DNA from: JALOPX01 sp041309605 | Lineage (GTDB): Bacteria; Krumholzibacteriota; Krumholzibacteriia; Krumholzibacteriales; Krumholzibacteriaceae | Length of the DNA: 57,547 nt | Assembly (NCBI GenBank): GCA_041309605.1 | Contig: JBFYZH010000070.1 | Span: 1 to 57,547, forward strand | Direction: 5' to 3' | Translations under genes and position numbers: made by a program | Shown: in pieces, positions 31,422 through 39,564 of the stretch | How positions within the stretch are numbered: position 1 is the stretch's first letter | Layout: the number at the start of each line of letters is the position of its first letter | The notes under the pieces: model-generated | What the model saw: the letters and a program-made list of their open reading frames with translations, nothing else | What the model was told of the DNA's origin: nothing | Database searches by the model: none

Positions 31422-32942
31422 TCACTCCCCGACGATCGTCCGCGACAGCGTGTCGATGGCGTCGAAGATGTCGTCCGCTCCGCACTGGCCGCAGTGGACC
31501 TGCCTTGTGCCCAGTATCTCCCCTGTCTCGACGTCGATCACCCTCGCCGATACGACAAGATCGCTTCCGGCGCGATCGATGTTGCCCGTTATCACAAGGG
31601 CGGCGCCGAGAAGCTTTCCGACCTTTACCGCGCTGCTTTCGTCGACCAGCCCGCTCTTCTGAAGCTCGAGTTCCTTTACGATGTCCGCGACCCTGGCCCT
31701 TTCGATCAGCGTAAGGCTCGCGCTGGAAGAGAGCCGGCTCTCCATGAAATTCCCCGCCGCGCGGCCCATATCCTCGTCCCCGGCGCCTGCGGCGAAGGGC
31801 ATCACTGCCGCTATTCTCGGCGCGCCTTTTTTGAGTATCGGCTCGGCGCTCGATGTCAGCCTTATCCTGCCTGCGAAGCAGCCGGAGGCCGGTACCTGGT
31901 AATCGACCTTCCACAGGAGAAGCTTCGCCTGGCCGTCATCCCCGAACGGTTCCGCCGCTCCCGCCATCCAGGCTCCGTCTGGGGAGAATTCAAGGAGAGC
32001 GCATTCCGATTCCACCGGATAGGCGAGATCGACGCTCCCCGATTCGATGTTCCGCAGAGCTATCGAGCGCTCCTGCAGCGTCGAATTGTCGAACGCGGCG
32101 AAGCAGTTGCCCGGATAAAGGGCCACATGCTCGATCTTCCTCCTGTTGTCTTCGAGAATCTTCAGCAGAACGCCCTTGGAGACGTCGAAGAAGGCGAGGT
32201 GGTATTCGAAAAGCATCCCCTGCCCGCCTTTTTTGAGGATGTGTTCCTCGATCGCGGCCGCCAGGTAGAGACGGTCGGAACTTACGGCGGCCGATGTCAC
32301 CTCGATCCCAGAGCCGTCCATCGTCGAGGCCTCGAGATCGTACTTCCTCAGCGGCTTCGCCGTGGCGGCGTCCCAGACGATCATTTTTTTATCGCGCCCC
32401 GCAGATATGACGCTTCTGTCCGCTTCGCCGAAAGCGAGCGCCAGAACCTCTCCGTCATGCCCCTTCAGTTTCGAGCGAACCCGGCCCGAGGGGATCTCCC
32501 AGACGACGATCTCCTTCTTTTCCCCACCCGCGGCGAGATACATTCCGTCTGCGCTGAAGGCGAGAACACCGACCCGGCCCTTCATATCCTTCAGCTCACC
32601 CCTGGGAGCCCTCTGTTCGATGTCGACAAGCCAGATGTACGAGCCTTTGGCCGCTATGGCCGCGAAAAGATTGTCCGGCCCGGCGGCGACCGCCGTAATC
32701 TCGCGCCCTCCGGTGTTGAACAGGACGGCCGCTTCGCCCGTCGCAAGATCAACGAGGACCAGGCTTCCCTCGGATGTGCCGTATAGCGCCGACTTCCCCG
32801 TGGGGCTCGCGGCAAGGGCGGTTATTCTCCCCCCGACGGCCGGGACCGAATACCGCAGGTAGAGCTCGATCGCCCGCCCCTTCCCCACACCCGCGGCGAG
32901 GAGCGCGGCGGTCACCAGCACTGTGAATATTGTTCTTCGCAT
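31422..32942 (-). CDS. exported WD40 propeller fused to CsgG/FlgO-like domain
   Basis: The protein has 506 residues with a signal peptide (VLVTAALLAAGVGKGRA). Residues about 25-340 contain WD40-like repeats (LAFSADGMYLAAGGEKKEIV then VWEIPSGRVRSKLKGHDGEV, LAFGEADRSVISAGRDKKMI). Residues 375-506 resemble the CsgG/FlgO group: IAAVMPFAAGAGDEDM, SLTLIERARVADIVKELELQ, KLLGAALVITGNIDRAGSDL, SARVIDVETGEIL. CsgG-type proteins assemble at the outer membrane; FlgO-like ones are periplasmic. The fusion and the position next to a kinase and a phosphatase suggest a periplasmic sensor or assembly factor. Confidence 0.82.
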   Translation of the reverse strand: MRRTIFTVLVTAALLAAGVGKGRAIELYLRYSVPAVGGRITALAASPTGKSALYGTSEGSLVLVDLATGEAAVLFNTGGREITAVAAGPDNLFAAIAAKGSYIWLVDIEQRAPRGELKDMKGRVGVLAFSADGMYLAAGGEKKEIVVWEIPSGRVRSKLKGHDGEVLALAFGEADRSVISAGRDKKMIVWDAATAKPLRKYDLEASTMDGSGIEVTSAAVSSDRLYLAAAIEEHILKKGGQGMLFEYHLAFFDVSKGVLLKILEDNRRKIEHVALYPGNCFAAFDNSTLQERSIALRNIESGSVDLAYPVESECALLEFSPDGAWMAGAAEPFGDDGQAKLLLWKVDYQVPASGCFAGRIRLTSSAEPILKKGAPRIAAVMPFAAGAGDEDMGRAAGNFMESRLSSSASLTLIERARVADIVKELELQKSGLVDESSAVKVGKLLGAALVITGNIDRAGSDLVVSARVIDVETGEILGTRQVHCGQCGADDIFDAIDTLSRTIVGE

Positions 32943-32953
32943 GACCGCGCGTC

Positions 32954-33451
32954 CTAGAATATCGCGGACAGCCCGGCGATGGCAATGAAGCAGACGTCCC
33001 CGCCACCGAGGCTGAATCCGAAGTTCCCCGACACGTCATAGGCGAGATATTCGTTCAGGAAATATTTGAATCCGCCGCCGACCTGAATGAACGACATATC
33101 CGCAAACCCTATCGGGTCTTCCGGGGCGATATCGTACTGGTACCACTGGGCGCTCGCGTAGGGAACCAGCTTGTCGCGAGCGGTGAAACTGTACTTGCCG
33201 AAGGCTGTCAGCCCGAACGTCGTGTTGCTGCCGAATCCGTAATCCATGAACATGATCGTTGGCCCGCCGCCGAGTTCGAGCCTCTGCGTGTAGTAATACC
33301 CGTAGATGCCGCTCAGGTTCAGCACCGTAATGCCGGACACGGTGAACAGGTACGCGCTCGCCTGGACCTCCCGGTCTCCTTTTTCGATCTGAGCCGTCGC
33401 CGACGAGCTCATGAGGACGATGACCAGAACCGCAATCAGTATCTGTTTCAA
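32954..33451 (-). CDS. small outer-membrane beta-barrel protein
   Basis: The protein has 165 residues with a signal peptide (ILIAVLVIVLMSSSATA). The mature part has the OmpA/OmpX-type strand pattern (ASAYLFTVSGITVLNLSGI, YTQRLELGGGPTIMF, FGLTAFGKYSF, FIQVGGGFKYFLNEYLAY) and ends in a short hydrophobic strand with a terminal Phe. It lies 11 bases upstream of the WD40-CsgG-like gene on the same strand and should be transcribed with it. Confidence 0.82.
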   Translation of the reverse strand: MKQILIAVLVIVLMSSSATAQIEKGDREVQASAYLFTVSGITVLNLSGIYGYYYTQRLELGGGPTIMFMDYGFGSNTTFGLTAFGKYSFTARDKLVPYASAQWYQYDIAPEDPIGFADMSFIQVGGGFKYFLNEYLAYDVSGNFGFSLGGGDVCFIAIAGLSAIF

Positions 33452-33553
33452 GGGTCCCTCCTTGTGTGGCGTGAATGAGGCCCGGCAGAAAACGCGTCAC
33501 CGGTTCAGGATAACGGCTGCCGGATCGTGTTACAGACATCAGCGTATTGAAAT

Positions 33554-33653
33554 GTCGAACGCGTGTCAAGGCGTTTGGAAAGACGTTTCGTGTCGAACGG
33601 GTGTCAAGGCGTTCGGGAAGGCATTTCGTGTCGAACGGGTGTCGGGGCGCCGG
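33554..33653 (-). repeat. 38-base tandem repeat, about 2.6 copies
   Basis: Units start with GTCGAACGSGTGTCAAGGCG at 33554, 33592 and 33630 (the last one incomplete). The block lies between the phosphatase gene and the barrel gene, in the region where the barrel promoter should be. On the minus strand each full unit contains TTGACA. There is no sign of coding or of a CRISPR. Confidence 0.7.
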
Positions 33654-33670
33654 TACAGGCGCGCCGGCGA

Positions 33671-34489
33671 TCAGCTCTTCCTTTTCCCCCGGGGCCGGTC
33701 GAACAGGTCGAGGATGGGCCACCTGTGCCTCGTCACCCATTCCCCTGAATGGGCCAGTATCACCGAGATGTTGTCGGTGGAACCATTGACATAGGCCCAG
33801 TCGATCAGGGCGTTGGCGGCTTTGGCCGGGGATCCCGATTCCCTCGTCAGCTTAAGGAGCTTCGGGCCTACATCTCCGATCTTGTCGATGACCAGGCCGT
33901 CCGAGCACAGAAGAAGGACATCGTCCCTGCCGATGGTGAACCTGCGGTTCTGTCCCGGATAGATATCGGCGTTGTAATCGGAACCGGAAAGCGACCTGGT
34001 CAGGGCGTTGCTGACGTTCCTCAGGACCGACTCGTCGAACTCCCCTTCGGAATACTTTTCCTTGTACTCCTGAACGAACGAATTGTCTTTGGTCAACTGA
34101 TCGATGTGCGAACCGGATATCAGGTAGGTCCGGCTGTCACCTATATTGCCCACCACGTACTCGCCTCGGCAGCCGGCGGCGATCGTCAGTGTGGTTCCCA
34201 TGCTTTTCAACTCTTCTTTTTCTGCTGATTTTTTGCGGATCAGGTCGCGGGATTCTCCGACGATGTCCAGGATCATCTTTTCGATCGTTTCCTGATCCGG
34301 CGCGGAGCAGAAGAGGTCGAATTTCTGCCCGCAGACATCGACGGCGATCTGGCTCGCTATTTCGCCCCCGGAATATCCGCCCATTCCATCGGCCACGGCG
34401 GCGATGAAGCAGTCGTTCTCCGACCTGAAGAGGATCCTGTCCTGGTTGTAATCGCGCCGTCCCTGTATCGATTTACCCGCAAAATGCAT
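33671..34489 (-). CDS. PPM/PP2C-family protein phosphatase
   Basis: The protein has 272 residues and the PPM motifs in order: GRRDYNQDRILF, IAAVADGMGGYSGGEIAS (metal-binding Asp), GTTLTIAAG, GNIGDSRTYLI, LTRSLSG, DVLLLCSDGLV and STDNISVILAH. It is a cytoplasmic Mn/Mg-dependent Ser/Thr phosphatase and the likely antagonist of the Hanks-type kinase at 29488. The gene follows the next upstream gene with 7 bases between stop and start, so they form an operon. Confidence 0.92.
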   Translation of the reverse strand: MHFAGKSIQGRRDYNQDRILFRSENDCFIAAVADGMGGYSGGEIASQIAVDVCGQKFDLFCSAPDQETIEKMILDIVGESRDLIRKKSAEKEELKSMGTTLTIAAGCRGEYVVGNIGDSRTYLISGSHIDQLTKDNSFVQEYKEKYSEGEFDESVLRNVSNALTRSLSGSDYNADIYPGQNRRFTIGRDDVLLLCSDGLVIDKIGDVGPKLLKLTRESGSPAKAANALIDWAYVNGSTDNISVILAHSGEWVTRHRWPILDLFDRPRGKRKS

Positions 34490-34496
34490 TTACGTC

Positions 34497-35027
34497 TCAT
34501 TTCCCGCTGGAAACGCCTATCCTGATCTTGTTGTACCACTTCGGGTCGTCCGCCCTGAAGATTCCTCCGTAGATGGTCCCAAGCGTGGTCAATGCGCCGC
34601 CGATGATCCACGCCTCCTTCTGTTCCCAGGCCCCCGTCATCAGGCCCAGCGCCGCGATATTCATGCCGATCGTCGATCCGATCGCCGCTCCCTGAAAAGC
34701 GCATTCGGCCCGGGAAGCCCTGTAACTTTCGAACCCGGGCATTCTCCCGGAATCCAGGCCCGGGCGGGAATGAAAGGCGAGCGTCGTCGCCGCAGCCGGC
34801 TTGTAATACCAGTACGGCGTCAGCAGCCGGACGCGCGCCGAATCGGAAGCGGCAGGATCGACGGATATCACGCCGGGCGACGGCGCCGAGTCGGCCGCGG
34901 TCGAATGCGCCGATGTCGTGTCGGAAGGCTGAGCCGGTTTCCCGCCGCCCCGGGCATGGACCGGCGACGGCGGGTAACCCAGCGCCAGAATAATCAACGC
35001 CATCACAAGATCCCGTCTCATCCACAT
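34497..35027 (-). CDS. exported protein with membrane-like C-terminal segments
   Basis: The protein has about 176 residues from the ATG at 35027 (35021 is also possible), with a signal peptide (LVMALIILALGYPPSPVHA). A low-complexity Ser/Thr/Pro region follows, then AECAFQGAAIGSTIGMNIAA and WIIGGALTTLGTIYGGI, two Gly-rich hydrophobic hairpins like those in DUF5683-type proteins. Function unknown. It lies directly upstream of the phosphatase in the same operon. Confidence 0.65.
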   Translation of the reverse strand: MWMRRDLVMALIILALGYPPSPVHARGGGKPAQPSDTTSAHSTAADSAPSPGVISVDPAASDSARVRLLTPYWYYKPAAATTLAFHSRPGLDSGRMPGFESYRASRAECAFQGAAIGSTIGMNIAALGLMTGAWEQKEAWIIGGALTTLGTIYGGIFRADDPKWYNKIRIGVSSGK

Positions 35028-35079
35028 TCCGCGCGCCCCCGGAATACCGCCGATGGGGTCGGGGCGCCGCGGGGCCGTG

Positions 35080-35847
35080 TCACATCCCTTCGACCTTCTT
35101 GTAACCTGATGGCACGCTGAAGGTCCCGGCGGGAGCCGCTTTTTCGTCAATCTCAACGATCTTGTCGATCATTTTAATGTCGGCTCCCATCATTTTGGAG
35201 GTCAGCTCCTGATATACGACGACACCTTCGATCTTCTTCATCTCCTTGAAAGCTTCCTCGAATCCGGGTTGACCCGCCATCATCGCGTTAACCGTCACCC
35301 AGTAAAGTTCCGGATCTATTTTGATGTCGGTCGTCGCCCAGGAATTCGATGTCGAGGTGCCCATGGGCATCTTGATGTCCATGATATATTTCCGGCAGTT
35401 CCATTTCTCGATTTTTTTTGTCTCCTGGGTCTTCGTTACCTTGACCTCCATCTGCATCATCGAACCGGCGAGCTTGCCCATCTGCTCGGCCATCGCCTTT
35501 CCCTCCTCGTCCGCGTCCTCCCCCGCCGCTTCCACCATTTTGTTTAATATGTCGCCCATCGCGAGCGGCATCTCGCTGTAGGTCTTCTCTGCGTGGTTCA
35601 ACCAGTACATCACCTTTTTCCCCGGATCCACGATCACCGACGTGCCGTCGGCGTTGTCGAATCTGCCCATGGTCTTCGACAGCCAGGTGACGTTCGTCTC
35701 GTCCTTTGCCTCCTGCGTCTGTCCCATGACCGTGAAGGGATCCGTGTGTTTCACCTGCTTGATGTAGTAATCGGCCTTTGCGACCGTGCTCCCGGCGAGA
35801 AGCCCCAGGACTACGAGCCCTGCCAGGATGATTCTGTTTGCCCTCAT
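35080..35847 (-). CDS. DUF4412-like exported protein
   Basis: The protein has 255 residues with a signal peptide (RIILAGLVVLGLLAGSTVAKA). It resembles DUF4412/LolA-type proteins: strands YYIKQVKHTDPF, TWLSKTMGRFDNADGTSVIV, KKVMYWLNHAEKTYSEMPL and a C-terminal GTFSVPSGYKKVEG, which is typical for this group. Members are soluble periplasmic proteins with a half-barrel that may carry lipids. It precedes the exported protein/phosphatase pair by 52 bases. Confidence 0.78.
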   Translation of the reverse strand: MRANRIILAGLVVLGLLAGSTVAKADYYIKQVKHTDPFTVMGQTQEAKDETNVTWLSKTMGRFDNADGTSVIVDPGKKVMYWLNHAEKTYSEMPLAMGDILNKMVEAAGEDADEEGKAMAEQMGKLAGSMMQMEVKVTKTQETKKIEKWNCRKYIMDIKMPMGTSTSNSWATTDIKIDPELYWVTVNAMMAGQPGFEEAFKEMKKIEGVVVYQELTSKMMGADIKMIDKIVEIDEKAAPAGTFSVPSGYKKVEGM

Positions 35848-36037
35848 CTCTCTCCTCCTTTGGGTCGATTGATGTCCAGCATTCTAAAATCGATGGGGAA
35901 ATATCGCAAGTGTTTTCGGGCACGCTATTTTGGAGTTCCCGGGATTCCCCGGCAAAGGGCACGCCGCATCCGGCTTCTTCTGTTTTTTCTCGACAGGACG
36001 GCCGCCGGCTCTACAGACCGCGCAGCTCCGGCGAACC

Positions 36038-36649
36038 TTATCGGGTCTGGAACCCCTTCGCGATCCCGATCAGTTTCCAGGCCCCGTTCACCCTGTTGAA
36101 ATACGCGATCTTTCGATCCGACGGGCTGATCTTCGTTCCGCTGCATCGATAGGCGTTGGAGAAGATCACCAGCGCCTGGGAATGCGCCGCATCGAACCCG
36201 ACCATCGAGAAGGTCAGGAACCCCTGGGCGTCATTATAGATCGAATCGAAATTATCCCAGTTCGGATTTGCCGTGTCCTGAAGCGCCTGCATGAACTGCT
36301 GTCCGGAAACAAGGTCGTAAGCGGCGGGGATGTCGAATTTTTTCTCCAGGACGATTGAAGCCCCGCTGTTTCTGACAATCAGAGAATCGATGGTTTCCTG
36401 CTTCAGTTCGGGCCATTTATCGAACAGGACGTCGAGCGGCGAGCAGATGCGCCAGTTCTCCGTCGTTTCATCCACAAGAATGAGTTCATAATCGCTTCCA
36501 TACTCGTGCGCCAGCAATTCGGACAGGATGTCGTATTCCTCGGTTTCGCCGCAATTCGCCGCTCCGGTGCCGGCTGATACTACGGCCGCGATTAGGGGAA
36601 GCGCGATCAATCTCGTTAAAAAATCCGCCATTGACGCTTTCATGTTCAT
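36038..36649 (-). CDS. exported protein of unknown function
   Basis: The protein has 203 residues with a signal peptide (LIALPLIAAVVSAGTGA). The mature part has mixed helix and strand; the end (FLTFSMVGFDAAHSQALVIF then YRCSGTKISPSDRKIAYFNR, NGAWKLIGI) has the flavour of an NTF2-like or nuclear-transport-type sheet often seen in small FCB periplasmic proteins. I cannot name the family. It lies downstream of a tandem repeat and of the YkgJ-type gene. Confidence 0.65.
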   Translation of the reverse strand: MNMKASMADFLTRLIALPLIAAVVSAGTGAANCGETEEYDILSELLAHEYGSDYELILVDETTENWRICSPLDVLFDKWPELKQETIDSLIVRNSGASIVLEKKFDIPAAYDLVSGQQFMQALQDTANPNWDNFDSIYNDAQGFLTFSMVGFDAAHSQALVIFSNAYRCSGTKISPSDRKIAYFNRVNGAWKLIGIAKGFQTR

Positions 36650-36667
36650 TCCGCCCCGCTTTTTGAA

Positions 36668-36769
36668 GTAGACCCCTTCGGATAACAGGTCTGCCCGGAT
36701 TGCAGATCCTTCCGGACGACAGGCAGGCCCTGATTGCAGACCCTTTCGGGAAACAGGCCCTCACTGACT
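36668..36769 (-). repeat. 34-base tandem repeat, three copies
   Basis: Three units start at 36668, 36702 and 36736 and share the pattern GYAGAYCCYTYCGG....ACAGG. The block fills the whole spacer between two minus-strand genes and ends at the stop codon of the YkgJ-type gene. The units are unrelated to the 38-base repeat at 33554. Confidence 0.65.
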
Positions 36770-37223
36770 ATTTCATCGGCCTGTTCCTGAACCTCCTGAA
36801 CCGTTTTTCGATAAGATCGATCTCCGGCTTCGACAGCCTGGAACTGCTGAAGGAATTTACAATATTCTCCGTTCGTATCCGGCCAGCCTGTTTTTTCATC
36901 TCGCGCAGATCTTCGTCCGAAAGCTTCGGAGTGAGCAGGCAATCCATAAGCAGGTACTCTCTTGCGTTTCCGTCATGCCTCACGTGGACCGGCCATGCTC
37001 TGCAGGCCGGAGGTCTCAATTCATGTATCGAACATGACAAGTCCTTCGCGAGGTAGGGGCAGACGGCATTTCTGCTTTTGAGCTCGAATTGACCGGGACG
37101 TATTTCGATGAAATGATCGGGATGGCCGGCCTTGATAACCTTTTCCATCTGGGCTCTCGTGAAATCGGGGCCTCCCAGCCTGCAACAGGCCGCTTTGCAT
37201 TTACGGCAGTATTCCAGTGTCAT
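36768..37223 (-). CDS. YkgJ-family cysteine-cluster protein
   Basis: The protein has 151 residues. It begins with the CxxCxxxCC cluster (YCRKCKAACCRLGGPDF) and continues with KSRNAVCPYLAKDLSCSIHE and RPPACRAWP, the conserved cysteines of the YkgJ/PF03692 group that are proposed to bind zinc or iron. The biochemical role in bacteria is unsettled. The C-terminal half is helical and basic. No signal peptide, so it is cytoplasmic. Confidence 0.88.
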   Translation of the reverse strand: MTLEYCRKCKAACCRLGGPDFTRAQMEKVIKAGHPDHFIEIRPGQFELKSRNAVCPYLAKDLSCSIHELRPPACRAWPVHVRHDGNAREYLLMDCLLTPKLSDEDLREMKKQAGRIRTENIVNSFSSSRLSKPEIDLIEKRFRRFRNRPMK

Positions 37224-37392
37224 ACAGGGTCAGCGACATTCAACCCCTTTCGGCGTTTGACGAACAGGGGCCAATATATATCAAACGCGGTTTCGTCGCA
37301 TACAACAATTTCAGGCGCATCATATCCTGCGCGCGGCCCCCGGCTTGTTCTCTCCTCCTGCATGCGGCCAACCCGGTCCGTTTTCTCGAAAG

Positions 37393-38229
37393 TCAAGTTT
37401 CCTCCCCGTACCGTGCCGCGGGGTCCTGCCCGTAGCAGAGCTTCATCTGGGCGTAGAGCTCCGGATGGCGTCGCCGCAGCGCGCGGGGCATCTCGAAAAA
37501 GGTCTCCGTGACAACCGCGAAGAACTCGGCCGGGCTCTCGTCCCCGTAGTCGTCGATGATATGGGGACGGCGGCGGTCGATGTCGCTCCTCAGCCGCTCG
37601 AATTCGCGTTCCATAACCCGGTTCCACTCCGCGTACATCGAGCGGTCCTTGAGCCGCGGGGCGCCGTTCTCCTCCCCCGTTTCGCTGTCGAGCTGGTGGG
37701 CGAACTCGTGGAAGACCACGTTGTAGCCGTCCTCCGGGTCAGCCACGCTCTCGAGGACCTCGTCCCAGGCGAGCACCACGGGGCCCAGCGTCCACGATTC
37801 CCCCATGAAATCGTCCTCTTCCTCCACGACCGTCCCGTCGGACATCTCGTATTCGTCGCGCACCTCGAAGCTTTCCGGGTAGACGAATATCGATTTCATC
37901 CCGGGGAAATAATCGGTCTCGCGGTTCAGGATCAGCATGCAGGCGAGCGCCGCGATGGTCACGCGCACCTCGTCGGTGATCTCGAAACCTCCGCATCCCT
38001 CAAATCGTTTTTCGCTGAGGAAAACCTGGATATGCCCGTGGAGACGGGCCTGTTCGTCATCACCGAGACGGCCGCAGTACGGCACGTTCCGTGACAGTAT
38101 CCGGAGCCACTCGGGCGGAAACGGCCCGGCGCCGAGGCGTCTTCGCTTTTTTCGTTTTATGATGCGGTTCCACATCACGCCTCGCCGCGCGCTTTTTCCG
38201 GGCGCCCGTTCGATCTTTCCCGCGGACAT
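37393..38229 (-). CDS. mtfA: MtfA-like zinc metallopeptidase (M90)
   Basis: The protein has 278 residues. The core fits MtfA/DUF980: FPPEWLRILSRNVPYC, EITDEVRVTIAALACMLIL, SWTLGPVVLAWDEVLESV, NVVFHEFAHQLDSETG (HExxH zinc motif), and SPAEFFAVVTETFFEMP with the third-ligand glutamate. In E. coli MtfA is a cytoplasmic peptidase activated by binding Mlc. Here Mlc is not in the window, so the partner is unknown. The ATG at 38229 is open and plausible, although a later start at the VMWNRIIKRKK segment would also work. Confidence 0.9.
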   Translation of the reverse strand: MSAGKIERAPGKSARRGVMWNRIIKRKKRRRLGAGPFPPEWLRILSRNVPYCGRLGDDEQARLHGHIQVFLSEKRFEGCGGFEITDEVRVTIAALACMLILNRETDYFPGMKSIFVYPESFEVRDEYEMSDGTVVEEEDDFMGESWTLGPVVLAWDEVLESVADPEDGYNVVFHEFAHQLDSETGEENGAPRLKDRSMYAEWNRVMEREFERLRSDIDRRRPHIIDDYGDESPAEFFAVVTETFFEMPRALRRRHPELYAQMKLCYGQDPAARYGEET

Positions 38230-38325
38230 CGAATATCCTGCCAGACCGTATTGCTTTTGCTAATGAATGTCAATCCGCCGTTGGGAAGACCTGCTTCGCT
38301 TCGCGAGGTGTCCGGGCGCTTCCGG

Positions 38326-39561
38326 TCAACGGTCGAGTTTCAGCCGCGCCGAGGCGACGGCAAGAAACGCCGCACCGAAAAGAAGCAAAACGAGGATGTG
38401 GACCGCGACCGACTCGAAGCCGTACCCGAACGAGATGAGCTTGTGGATGCCGTCGATCGTCCAGCCGGTCGGAAGGCAGAAGGCTACGATCCTGAAGGGT
38501 TGCGGCACGACTTCGAGAGGCCACCAGCAGCCGCCGAGGGCCGACATGACAAGCGTCGTAATGATCGCGACGCCGGTCACCTGGTCGGGATTGCCGAAAA
38601 GAGAGCCGAAAATAAGCGAGAACGACCCGCAGCAGAAGGCGAATGCGATCATGAGAATCACAAGGGACGCGACATCGTTTCCGAGGGATATGCCGAAGAT
38701 GAAGCGCCCGGCGACGAGCAGGACCAGGATCTGGACGATCCCGACCATCATCCTTCCGGCGAGCTTGCCGAGCACTATGTCGCGCCGGGTCGCCGGGGAG
38801 ACGGCGATCCGGGCCAGGATTCCGGCCTTTCTTTCCTGCGTGATGACGATTCCGCTGAAGGCCATCCCCATCAGGACGAACATCACCAGGTTCCCCGGAA
38901 CCGAGCTCTGGTATCCGCTCGGGATCTCGCGCGCTTTCCCGGCGGCCGCCGAAGAAACCGTTATCATGGGCACCCTTGCCATTATCGAATCGAGGCCGGC
39001 TTCGACGGCGCCCATCCCGTCAGCGCGCTCCTCGACGACCATCCGCAGATTTCCGTAAAGGGTGTCCCCCTGTATCGAAATGGGCCCCCCGCCTTCGCGC
39101 ATGATGCCGTTCTCTATCTCGAGGAGCGCCGATACCGTTTTTATGAGCCCTCTATAAACGGCCATCTCGGCAGCCTGCCCCGCGTCGGCGTTGGAGCCCT
39201 TGTCCTTCCGAAGAACAAGCTTTGTTCTCTCGCGCGAGAGGATCCTTTCGGAGAAATCCTCCGGTATCACGAGGCTTCTCACCGCCGCCCCGCCTTCGGG
39301 TATTTCGAACACGAGGTCGAGGTTCTCGCGGCCGAGCGACGCGATAAGAGCTTTCGAAACGGGACCGTCGTCGTGATTCTCTATCGTGAGGGTTGCCTTG
39401 ACATCCGGGGAAGAGCCGCCTCCCTTGATCTGGCCGAACACGAAGATGAAGACGAGCGGCATGATCAGCGACCAGATTATGACGCTGCGGTCCTTCCAGG
39501 TGAGGCGGAAGTCGCAGAGCGCGATCCTCGAAACGAGCCGTATGGAACCGCCCCGTGTCAT
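38326..39561 (-). CDS. ABC-2 type transporter permease, second subunit
   Basis: The protein has 411 residues. One membrane helix near the N-terminus (SLIMPLVFIFVFGQI) is followed by a large extracytoplasmic region (about 45-195) and five C-terminal helices, the layout of ABC-2/NatB/YhaP-type permeases. LVMFVLMGMAFSGIVITQERKAG and ILARIAVSPATRRDIVLGK is the conserved coupling segment. It is the third gene of an operon, three bases after the previous stop. The transported substrate is unknown; such systems export drugs, ions or lipids. Confidence 0.88.
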   Translation of the reverse strand: MTRGGSIRLVSRIALCDFRLTWKDRSVIIWSLIMPLVFIFVFGQIKGGGSSPDVKATLTIENHDDGPVSKALIASLGRENLDLVFEIPEGGAAVRSLVIPEDFSERILSRERTKLVLRKDKGSNADAGQAAEMAVYRGLIKTVSALLEIENGIMREGGGPISIQGDTLYGNLRMVVEERADGMGAVEAGLDSIMARVPMITVSSAAAGKAREIPSGYQSSVPGNLVMFVLMGMAFSGIVITQERKAGILARIAVSPATRRDIVLGKLAGRMMVGIVQILVLLVAGRFIFGISLGNDVASLVILMIAFAFCCGSFSLIFGSLFGNPDQVTGVAIITTLVMSALGGCWWPLEVVPQPFRIVAFCLPTGWTIDGIHKLISFGYGFESVAVHILVLLLFGAAFLAVASARLKLDR

Positions 39562-39564
39562 GGC

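Noticed and set aside
30508..32786. Long frames antisense to the kinase and to the WD40-CsgG-like gene
   Set aside because: Low-complexity, Arg-rich translations without start signals; the opposite strands encode clear domains.
33554..36769. The tandem repeats as a CRISPR array
   Set aside because: Units are directly adjacent with no unique spacers, and no cas genes are present.
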